Shown here in pieces: positions 50,803-61,660 of a DNA stretch of 64,000 nucleotides. A program made the translations under genes and the position numbers. Under the pieces are notes generated by a model. The model saw only the letters and a program-made list of their open reading frames with translations, did no database searches and was not told the origin of the DNA. The first letter of the stretch is position 1, and every line of letters starts with the position of its first letter. The stretch covers positions 1,951,748 to 2,015,747 of the forward strand of contig VUYV01000145.1 in the NCBI GenBank assembly GCA_008711295.1, read 5' to 3'. The DNA comes from Anarhynchus alexandrinus (Eukaryota > Chordata > Aves > Charadriiformes > Charadriidae).

Positions 50803-52260
50803 AACCTTTTCTCAGAGCACAGTATAAATGTTTACGCACTTCTCTCAAAATGTCATCAACATCGTGTTGGGGACACGCAGTATGGGCTCTGAACCAGCTT
50901 TTATTAATAAAATAATGTTAATGGACACAGGAAATGGTTGTGTGGGGTTTTTTTTTCTTTTCTTTTGACTTTTTAAAGTGTTTCATCAAGTTTCCAAATA
51001 CTTCTCACTAAGGGCTTTTCGAGATTTTTTTTCATTATAATCCATAAGCATCTTATACAAGCACACCAAGGATTATATGAATCAAATGCTATTTTGTGGC
51101 TTTAAAAATATTTTTACTTCAAACAAAAGTCAATGGCCAAACAAGATCTCTTGTCCCCTAACCTCCTCTAACAATCGTCTCCCTTTGCTTCTAAAAACCA
51201 AGGTGGTAATAACAAAAAAAAAACAAAGAAAAGAAAAAAATTAATGAAATAACTTTTTAGAACTCTATCTGATAATTTAACAAGCCTATCATGTTTAATT
51301 TAAAAAGTTGTTATAACACTGAAAAACAGAATTGTTTAAAAAAAACCCCAACATTTCCTTTTTATTCGTATTTATAAAATTTTTCTGACTGCCACATTGC
51401 CAGCTGTTCAGTGACTGCCTTTATGCCTTATATTTCCTTGCACTCTCTCAGTACAAATGACGAAAAAATTTCAGTTCACATTTAACAAAGGGTTCATCTA
51501 CAAACACCTCATTTAGCAAGTAAAAGTCATATATAGTTTCTTCCTCGCATGCTGTCTGCGCATCCTATAATCTCGCTTACCAGCACAAGTGCATTTCACA
51601 GTGTTCTATCACCTCCGTTGCAAGCACTCCAGAGTTTTAGATATTTCCCTGAATTCTCCTGCTGAGAGTCAGAAAAGGATGATGATGACCCGATGAGTTT
51701 GTGCTTTGACATGCAGGGAGGCCTCCAAACAGTTTTGAGAAGTGTTTTACCCACTTATTTTTAAACAGAAGATAGCCTACCTTATAAAGTTAGGAGAAAT
51801 TAACTTGAGAGTATTAACTCTCAAATGAGATGAGGGAGGTGAGATCATATGACTGGAGCTCTTCACAGAAACGCATGAAAAGGGGTGGTGATGGTTAATT
51901 AAGATTGTGCTGATAAGTGCCAAAAGTCAAGTTCTCAATTTCCCCTACACCTTTCAAGTATAATTAGGTTTAAAATAAAACAGAGTAACAGTGCTGACAG
52001 ACACGGGATCGCTTGTTTATGTTCTGACTCTGCTTTGTGTTACCTGTAAAAGACAGTAAGGTTTAATATATATACATTAAAGAGCTGCTTCACATTGTTT
52101 AACTGAAGAGCTCTTAGCGCAGTACAGACCAGACTCCTAACTAGTAGTGTTTTAAAAAAAAAAAAAAAAAGCCACTTTGGTCACCCAAAACCACACAGTA
52201 TGAGCCAAGAATGTCAGAGAAATAGAAGTCTGAGTTGTAAGATCCTGCAGGGTGCCAGGC
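50803..52260. other. unique non-coding block, A+T-rich
   Basis: Mostly A+T-rich sequence with T- and A-runs (50949-50957, 51221-51240, 52154-52170). A small perfect hairpin lies at 51805-51824, with arms TTGAGAG and CTCTCAA around TATTAA. No gene or mobile element was recognised. Confidence 0.55.
52154..52170 (+). repeat. poly-A tract (17 A)
   Basis: Seventeen A lie between GTGTTTT and GCCACTTTGG, about 90 bp upstream of the CpG-rich segment. It is listed as a simple repeat. Confidence 0.92.
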
Positions 52261-52640
52261 GTCCTTGCAGAGTAAAAGGCAATGCCTCTAACCCGCTCGG
52301 GTGCCTCGGAGAGCCGACCTGGGGCTCAGACCAACCCCACCCCCCCCACCACCCCAACGTACAGCACCGTCCCACCCGCAGGAACAGAGAGACGAGGGGC
52401 CTGCGCACGCCTACAGCCCCAACAGCACCAAATTTCCATTCCGCGTTGTGCCTTTCTGGTTTCTCGCTCGCACAAAGGCTGGTTTGTCATCTTTGCCACA
52501 AGCACTGCAGGCAACGGCGAATTAGCGGTGGTTCGCGTGTGCTGACTTGCAACACCAGCGAGCGGCCAGGCCGCTCCGGTTCCCGAGCGTGCTGCCTCAT
52601 ACCTGAGCGGTGTAAAGCTTCACTCCTCGGCTTTTGCTCC
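52261..52640. promoter_or_regulatory. CpG-island-like segment
   Basis: Hand counting of 52261-52620 gives 221 G+C of 360 (61%) and 26 CpG against about 33 expected, a ratio near 0.78. This passes the common criteria of at least 200 bp, over 50% G+C and a ratio over 0.6. CpG density is highest at 52501-52620. In vertebrates such segments usually mark promoters or early-developmental regulatory DNA. No TATA box, known first exon or convincing splice donor was identified. The overlapping open frames (52200-52703 + and others) look like by-products of few stop codons. C-rich tracts at 52335-52356 and 52639-52655 add minus-strand G-run potential. A decayed GC-rich repeat is an alternative. Confidence 0.5.
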
Positions 52641-55212
52641 CCCCCCACCCCTCCATCTCACTGCAGATTCATATTCAAAGATCGATCACACGTGTTGGCA
52701 TGACAAAAACTTTAAGGTTGCGAAGTTGTGCGCACCAACGCTAGATTTTCCAGAGCTGTTACTGGTTGTGCCGCTTGTGTTTGCCTGCCCTCCCCCAACC
52801 TGCCTGTGACTTCACTGTGATTCTTAATTACTTGATCACACTGAAAGTTTTCCCTAAGAGCACAGTCTCCTTCAGCGCCTAAAATGGTTGGTGCTCATTC
52901 AATGCTGTCATTTAATACTTTTTTTTTTTCTTTTTGACATTCAATGTCATTTCACAGAATACTCTTCCAAGCCTGCTCTGAAAACACAACCACTTCACTC
53001 ATGGGTCCCTGTGCTGCTCAGCGCCTGAGTTTTTCCTCACAAAGCATGCATTTTTTACAGCATCCTAAGACACCAGGAGTATTTTGGCACTTTATGACAA
53101 AGAGAAGATAAATTCAAAAGTGTTCTTTATTTAGGTGCCCAGTTTGAGACAACCGAGGCCTGACTATTCAGTACGCTCACAGCAATGAGTCCATTGACTT
53201 CCTTTGCAGTTGCACGTACTCGACACTTCTCCAGTCACCCCACAGTCTATTAGCACGGCTGTGCAGCAAAATAAGTCACTTTTCATAACTGTGTGTGCTT
53301 AAGTAGATTTTCTTTCCCAGATGCCTAGCAGATCCTTGCCTTTTCCTTCCTACAAACTTCCTCACCTCTTTCATGTGGCATCTCCCAGCTCCTGTGACAG
53401 ATGAAGCTGTGATTCAGCAGGAGCCAGTCTCTCCCATTACAGTCTCAGTCTGCTCCTGGGTGCACTGAAGGAAGCAAGGATCTTCTCAGCTGAAAAACCC
53501 AGGATCACATCACGCAACTAAAACCCAAACTGTAATGCACACACGCTAATGCTGCAAGTGCTTACACATCCTTGAGTCAAGAAAAAAAAACAAAACCATG
53601 GAAGCATTCTTTGAAACGAGGCTATTTTAAGATTGTTAAAAGCAAACTAACCTTTCCCATCCCCTGAGAAATTTTCATCACATGAGTGCCTGTGATTAAT
53701 CAGCAGGCTGGTGCAGTCTCTCCTTTTTAAGCTCAGAGAGAAACTGGAAACTTCGTGCTGCTTCTATCTCTGTGCTAACTAGGATCAAGGAGGAAGATGG
53801 GGGTACACAACACTTCATTTATCAACAGATTTCATGGGTTATTGCTACCAGTGGAAGGGAAGAACCCAAATTTCAATTACCTCCAGATCAGACAAACCAG
53901 ACTGAAATCCGTGACTTCTTCCTCAACCTGCTTGAAAGTCTCCCTGCCGTGACCTATGCAGAGAGGCTAGAGAAATTGGTCAAGTTGATTAAAAAGGGGA
54001 GAGAATGGGAAGGGAGTACAAGAGCAGCCTTGAAAGATGGAGAAGGCTTTTTAAAGAGAAGGCAAATTTTGCACAAAGTGACAGTCTATTTTACTAGCCT
54101 ATGTAATGCAGGCATGAATAACAGACAGGCTTTCAGGACCTATGCCCTTTCAGTGTTCTGTTTCTCCACATATGCTGAAGATAACAGAGATGCTCTGTAT
54201 GAACAGCAATGCCAGTTGGATAGTAGAAGCTCTCCAATGACTGAAGTGTAGAAAAAACATGTCAAGAAAGAGACATGCTCTTTCCTTGAGCCCTCTAGAA
54301 TTGGGTTAGGCTATCAATAATGACCTGTGTTCACTGTGTTGTCCCTCCCCCTCCTAAGTTTCTACAATGCCCAACTTTGTGCCACTCTCCAAAGCTGTTC
54401 TCAGAAAAGCAAGATTCATGAAACCTCACCTTGCACCCGCCCGCCCTTATTTCAACATGCCTGTGTGCTTTGTGGTTTAAGACCTAGCCTGAGTCAACGC
54501 AGATTTAAATACATACATGTTATGGCAGTACTGGATACAGACACTGCAAAAAGCCAAGTGAGATACTTGGTAGAGATTATGGGCAGGCACTCCTCCCACT
54601 TAGCACCCGTTACTGAACGTGTACACGCTCTAACAACAGCCAGAAAGCCCTGGGCACATGTTTATAACTGAGCTGGCAATAAAAGACTATTCCTAAGTAC
54701 TGGTGTGGTAAAGAAAAACAATTTCCCTTACAGAAGCAGTAGGTTATTGGTACAGAAGTATTGGCAATACTTGGGAGCGACACTTCTCCAGACACTTCAG
54801 TCTCCTTTATAAGGAGTGAAGCAAGTCTCTCTCAAAAAGCAGCAGAGCTATCGCAACTGCCAGCTCCTAACTCTCTCAAGTAGCTGTGAAATGATCTGTT
54901 CTGGATGTGTATTAGCAGCCCACACAAATACATAACACAGAGAAGATTATAAAAAAAAAAGACTATGTACAGGATTTGTTCCTTCTAGACACTTCTGCAT
55001 AGTGGTTTAAGTGAAGATGACTGGGAAGAAAAGAAGGGGGTTGTGCTGGATGCGAGTACCCACAGCTAAACCTACCGGAGTTTAGGGTACCCTCATCTCT
55101 GTGGTGAGGGTAGGTGTCTACACCATAAGTGCCTCCAACTCAGTCAGCCTACAGCTTTCAGGATGCCTTTGCACTAAAATGTCAGGCCAGGTACTCGAGT
55201 AAGAGCGGTGTG

Positions 55213-55228
55213 GACAGACAGACAGACA
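55213..55228 (+). repeat. (GACA)4 short microsatellite
   Basis: Four perfect GACA units are followed by CA. This is a short simple repeat only. Confidence 0.9.
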
Positions 55229-57777
55229 CATCCCTCTTTACCCTGTTCACCAAGAGCAGGGCCAACACTCCAGTCTGAGCAAGGCGCCCGGGGATCAGCA
55301 GCCTGCCACGGGCAGACACATCCCTTCTACTCTCTTGCAGGCTCCTGTACTTAAGAGGAGGGTAAAATCAACACAAACCATCCCTCAGTGTGACCGTAAA
55401 GGTCCTCCTCGGAGCTCTGTACAGAAGAGTGCCACTTTGTCGTGCCTGTGAGGGCGGCAGCCTCCGGCAGAAAGGCAGGCCCCAGACCAGTAAAACATTA
55501 AGAAAAAAAAAAAGCCCTGTCAAATCTTGGCTATAACCATTAAAGCCCTTGCATGGGTGGATAAATCCCTTTCACTGTATCAGTTTAACAAAAGAAAATA
55601 TCAAATGAAGCCAAGGCAGCACGATTTGTCCAGCCTTACTCAGTGAGAACTAACACAGGATACTTACCTACAAAACATAAAAGGGGTAAGAGTTGGTTAA
55701 ACAAAACTGACAAATCATCCAATTTGTAACAGGAGCTCCCACAAAACACCAAGTTTCTCACCCAAATAAAATTGCAGCAACGGGTTTCTTCCTCTCCCCT
55801 GACTCCCCCTTCCTTTTCTCTAGAGGATGCATTTATCCTGAAGAAGTCAAGTAAAAGCAGAAAAAGTGCAGAAAAAAGCAGTGTGTTGACTGGCACCTTT
55901 GCTGCTGCTGGAAATGCAGAACAAATACGAAGGGTTGGAGCCTGATACTCTCAGAGGAAAGGGCTGGCCCTGGTCAAAACTGCTAGGTTAAAATGCAGAG
56001 ATATAAACCTCAGCCTAGAAACAGAATGAAAAGTTTTGTCTGCTCCCCTTTCTTCTCTCTTCAGCCCCAAATTTCTCTTACACCAAGTAGTCCCCATAAT
56101 TTTTACTGATATCAGACCAGCAAGACCTTAAAGGGATCAGCCAAACAGTTCCTGGAATGGAGAATGAAAGAGATACAAATGACACTTCACTTTTAAGATG
56201 TTAAAAATCCCTACTCCTAGGAAGAAGAGACTGCAAATTAGTTTTACACATTCTGTGTATTACCCACGTGAATTTAAATATAGTAAGGCATTATTTCTGG
56301 TTACACACAAGTCAACCATTTTTCCCACAGACTTCAGGAGGAACATTACTCAAATGCAGATGCAGTCAACTCATCTCACTAAAATGCCACAACTGGCTGG
56401 TAGAGTCAGTCTGGGAGAGTGCTGGGTATGCCTAGAAGGCAAATTGGCTATCAGATTTTTAAATCCTCTATTGAGCATTGCCAGTTCAAGTGGCTTGGGT
56501 TACTTTTGTTCTATAACAGCCTGATAAATAAGCCTACTGACAAAGATTTTTCATTTAAAAAAAATAATATTTGTTTCTTCAGGTATTGAGAGGCTGCAGT
56601 TTTGAACTTCCTAGAAATAAGGGTCACTGAATTTAGAAACCAAGTTGTAATCACTGGGCCAATGAAGCTTTGTTTCCTACCAATGCATCCTCCTGTTCCC
56701 CCTCTTACTTTCTAGTCACTTGGATCCTAGAGTCTTCCCTTTCATCTGCCCTTTTCTTCCATGTCTTCTGATGCCCTAAAGAGATGAGAGAAGAGCTACA
56801 GCTAGTCGAGCAAAATGCGTGTGCTGACTCAGTTTGGCAGCACTCAGTTGTCTGGGACCTCTAAGCACCGAGTTTGACTGTCCTTACAGGAGGGTTAAAA
56901 GCATAGTGTCTCCTCTGCATACCTGTCTCTCCTGAAAAAAACTGGTCATGAAGATCTTTCACAGCCATTTTCAAATTTACTCTAAGAGATCAAAAGGCTC
57001 CAAGTTTGAGAGGACAAGTGAACTAACTGCTTAGGGCTTATGCCCATGGGAAATCCAGAATATAAAAACATCCATGCTTTAAACATTTGTTTCTTTTCTA
57101 TATTAAAGAAGCCCCCACACTATACTTTTAAACGCTTTTTAAATTTTGTGGTATACAGTCAACTGTATTGTGTGGTCTCTCACACTACATCAAGAGGGAC
57201 AGGAGACTGCAGGTGCAGTTTCAGGAAGCCATAAAAGCAGCACAAATCTTCAAGCAGTCATGTAGACCTGTAGAATTTATTCTGCTTCGTATTATTAGGC
57301 TTAGTTTGATAAATATTCTTCCTAAAGAAAGCAAAATTGTACATCAGGAAAAAATGAAATGGTATTAAAAAACTCAAGCAAAGAAACCTAACTCACAGGT
57401 GCCAACCAGGAGCTTAAAATTAATTTGTGGAATTCTGGCAGCTCATCATAAATGAGCTCTCATAGGAATACCAAAACTGGGTTAGCAGTTTCTTGTTGAA
57501 AATCAGGTAGAGAGAAATAAAATAATCACAGCAATAAAAAAAAAATACTAAAAAAAATTAATCAAGAACTACTGCCAAGAAGGCTTATGCTGTTTTTTCA
57601 GGACTCAGCCACTGTTAACTAGTAAAAATCATCATCCAGTTCTTTCTCCTCTTGAGCCAAAAAGGGGTCAGTTTCCTTCTTTAACATGTTCTCCCATTCC
57701 CCACAAAACCAACCCCAAAATCCAAAGAAAGAACTGTTCAAAACCAGTTATCTACATATAGATTGAGACCCTCCATA

Positions 57778-57797
57778 CCCCCCCCTTTTTTTTTTTG
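57778..57797 (+). repeat. C9T11 pyrimidine tract
   Basis: Nine C run directly into eleven T. It is a homopyrimidine low-complexity tract in otherwise A+T-rich DNA. Confidence 0.92.
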
Positions 57798-60700
57798 TTC
57801 ATTTGTATACATTGTATGCCTTGCTTTGCCTCATTAGCAAGTGTGATAATTGGGTTTAAGTTGCTAAAAAGTAATTCTTGACAAGACTGACACTTGAAAA
57901 TTCCTTCAACAATGAACCATAGGGAATAAGGAGCCACCTTAAAACAGCAGTCAATACATGATGTACTTAGGGTCAAAACCTAAGGAGCTGCTTTTCAAGC
58001 AGTAAGCCACCACAAGCTTGTCAGAGAATAAAGTCACAAAATGATGGAAAAAAAATATGACTCACATCTATAACATAAAAGGACCGTTTTTGACATTTTT
58101 GTTTCATACACATATTGCACACAGCAGCAGGTGTGCTTGACCAGCCCGAGGTCATCTATCCTGGAAGGCATCCACATCTTCAGGAAGGTATGATATTTGG
58201 CTGGCATAGGGGACGGGGAGTTGGTGGGCTTGTCTGTTTGGGCAGCCCTGCTAATCCTGTAACTATTGCAAAACAAGGAGAGAAAGTGGTTTTAAATTAC
58301 TTACTCCTCCTAAACAGCACACTGGGATGGCCTCAAGTGCCTCATAATGAGCAATGTCCCAGCTCGTACCACTCCTTTTACAGAGGCCTTTGCTTCTTTA
58401 ATTTTTTATTTTTTTTCTAAAGAGATTAAAAATTATATACAAAGAAGTCAGTGTATTGCTTGGGAACATCTGCCAACATTAACAGAAGAAGAAAATGAAG
58501 AACATTTTTAGGATCAGCCTCTATTACACCCATCTATGTACCAGCAATTTCAAAACAGCATATATTAGCCACAAATCAACTCTACCAACTAGTCTTCCAG
58601 ACAAGGCAATCAAAATTCACGTATTAAAAATACCTGAGTCACACTGGTGCAACTGATCTCCAACATGATTTGGATATCTTACATTTAATTAGAAGGTGTT
58701 AATAAGCACAAACACATTTATTCCCTAAGACAGCAGCCTTCAAGATATTCAGCAGCAGCTCCCACCAGCCTAGGCTTGGACCTCAGTGGCCCAATGAACC
58801 CATGTAGTATCTCCAGCTCCAAACTCCAGCACCACCTTCCTCTCCTCCAAACCCACTGCAATATTTAAACATTTGGGGTGGTAACACTTGCTTCCAGTCC
58901 TGCCACCACCCAGATTTTACTCAAATGAGCAGTCAGGGACAGGATGCAGCAGACTGAAGGTGTTGGCATCGTTTGGAGCAGGTATTGATCTCCTGTGCTC
59001 AGTGCTGTTGCCTCACCTCCCAGAGTTTCTACCAAAATAATATACTTCACACTTTATTTGGGGAAGGACACCTTTTGTGACTTCTCTAGTTTGCTAACAA
59101 TAACCTAAGTTATCTTGCATAACCTGTTTAAACAAATATTAAGTATGAGCTGATACACATCCCCCTCATCTTCCCACTGAAACTATTTTACTCAAGCTGC
59201 CACCAAACACCAGAAAGCTGGTGAGCTTTTCACATGAATTAAGTCAAGACCAGAACAAAAATTCAAAACGTGTTAAACTCTCACTGTCTGCCCCATGAGA
59301 GCTCATATATGGCACCAAATGACCCTAGTTTCTGACTAAAATAAAAGCAAATAAATGTGGCTTTTCTATTCTGGAAGGAGCACGCACCCTCCCAGGATGG
59401 TCAACCTCACCTGTGTGGCCACAGCAAAAGCTGATCTCCAGCACAGCCAATGGTGCCTGGGGAAGGTTTGTGTCCCTGAGGGGTCCCGGGGTGCATTTAT
59501 TGCTATCAACAGGCAAAACTCCACATTTCTTCACATAATACAGAGACTAGTTTAGTAGTAAACCTCCACTTTGGTATAGCTCTCACACACAGTCCTTCTG
59601 CTACACATCGAAGCCTGGGTAACCTGAATGAGCTGTGCAACCCAAGGTTCATTTCCACACCAGGAGGGGCTTCTTACTCAACTCCGAGCCCCGCTCAACT
59701 CAGCCTATGGAGTTTCACTCCAACGACTGTACAGAGTGAAAATATACAACTAATTCTCCAGGGCAGGGCAAAAAATAATCCACCTTTTTATTTTTTAATC
59801 ACCATGAATATAAGCAGTTCTGCAGCATTGTGATCAGAGCATTGTGAACACCCATTAGCTCAAGGATAAACAGCTCATTTGTGTCGGCACACGAGAGGAT
59901 TTGCGGGCAAGTCAAGGAAGGTGAGCAACAGAGAAGATTGAGGTAAGCAAGCACAAAGGCAGGATTGCTGTAAACAGGGTTATGGGAACAAAACAGGGGA
60001 AAGCGGGACCTCTAAAAGAGCCTCTGGCATTCACAGCCAGTGCCTCAGAAGTAGAACAAATACCCAAAGAAAAAAAACACAGGAGGAAAACAGTGGGGGC
60101 AACAGGCAGAGTAGGAAGGGAGACTTTGAAGATGATCCCTAGTGTGGACAATTACTGAAGGAAAAATAAAAGAAAAATAGCCTGACAACTCCCCTCCCTT
60201 GCCCACCTTTCCAGCTCAAACCTCTCTACCACGGGACTTTCATGGCTTCTTTCTTCTTTGGTTGTTACCAAGATACCTGAGAGGTCCTCAAGGCACAGCA
60301 ACCACTCAGCCCCCCTCGCCACCAGTTAGCCAAGCAGCAGTCAGTATCCACTCAACACCCCAGACACTTACCTTGCCACAGCTCTTTGGGACCCAGAATT
60401 TCCTAAGCTAAATACTAATATCTCACACATTAAAGCAGGCATATGCATGTAGAAGATTTACGCCTTCAGCTGTTCTCCCACACTGGGGTGTGAAGATGTC
60501 TGAGCTAGGTGATGGGAGCCACACACTCCTCGAAACAGCAGCAACTGCAGAACAAGTCCCATGTGCACAAGTTTGGTGGTGGTTGTGGGTTTCTTTTGTA
60601 TTCCAATTGTTCTGCTTTTTTTCCAGGCAAATATTAATTTAAGTACTTAAACCATTAATCATAAATTTTCTGTGTTTTGAAAGCATATATAAAAAAAATA

Positions 60701-61382
60701 AATATAGTACAAAAATTAAACCTTTAAAAAGCACAGACTATAGCTATTCCCATGTACTTCAGTCACCTATAAGAGTGCAACTCGCAATGACAGAGTCTCA
60801 GAAACATAGTGGAGAAGAAGCACCTTCTGGGTATAAAATCTTAAGCACGGTTATTGTCCCGCAGCTCCCGTGAGGCTCATCAGGGTGGTACACCTATTAT
60901 TTCAATCCTCATATTTGCTACCAAACAATCACTTTAAAGTAGGTAACTTAGATAATAGCTAAAGTACTGCCGGGAAAACGAACAGAATACACACAATGTA
61001 TCTCTTTGCATGTGCTGTTTACTATGTATTTTCTTCACTGTTTTACCAAAATAACCCCTGTGATACAATCTTATTGCTTTAGGTTATATTGTTGCAATGT
61101 GGAAGTCTGGTGCAAAAATTCACTACAGGGAAAGGGAAACCTTCCCAGTTTTGTGTGTGTAAACACGGGTTTGGTCATCTGCTTCACGTAATTGAAGCTA
61201 AGGACCATCTCTGTTCCAGCTCTTTTTGAGGTGACAGAGAAGCCCACAAGTACTCCCCTGCAAGGGAGAGTTTCCACCACGCCAACTTGAGGGAAGCAAA
61301 GACAACTGACAGCAGCTGAAGGTCTGGCACCAAATAAGCAATTTAATTAGCCGGCAGGTGGAGGGAAGTAATTATTCCTCTC

Positions 61383-61660
61383 TCTGCAGCATTTGTGAGA
61401 CCACATCTGGAGTACTTGGTCTGGTTTTGGGAGTCCTGGGAAAAGAAAGATTGACACACTGGAGTGAGTCCAGTGGATGGCCACCAAGATGCTGCAGCAC
61501 TTGACATACGAAGGAGAGATCGAGAGATCTGGGTTTGTTCAGTCTGTCCTGGGAGATACTCAAAACCTGACTGGATGAGGTCCCGGCTTTGAAGTTATCC
61601 CTGTTCTGTGCAGGGAGATAATTTCCATAGGTCCCTTCAAACCTAGATTCCAATGTGTTT
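61383..61660 (+). mobile_element. CR1 LINE, 5'-truncated and internally deleted
   Basis: The left half matches the CR1 ORF2 C-terminal region in sense orientation. It has GACCACATCTGGAGTACTTG, then a block like 'gagtccagtggatggccaccaagatgctg', then a diverged version of the 'ga-ctggagcatctctcctatgaggagag' block. At about 61540 it jumps to the 3' UTR (CTCAAAACCTGACTGGATGA), bypassing several hundred bases normally in between. It ends near ATAGGTCCCTTCAAACCTAG and ATTCCAATG, a decayed tail. The internal deletion and many substitutions indicate an old, inert copy. No open frame of the RT survives. Confidence 0.8.

Larger units (their letters stand above)
52641..61382. other. unique non-coding block with one borderline ORF
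   Basis: No gene could be confirmed. The most protein-like open frame (53783-54251, +) is discussed in the findings. Other contents are (GACA)4 at 55213-55228, C9T11 at 57778-57797 and a CCATTGACTTC word at 53191-53201 that may be an ancient repeat trace. Around 55240-55480 the sequence is richer in G+C, with scattered CpG. Confidence 0.5.

Noticed and set aside
52200..52703. Open frame of 167 codons across the CpG-rich segment
   Set aside because: Several other frames are also open here, and the translation is low-complexity (proline, arginine, cysteine) without a domain. The CpG content is the more robust signal.
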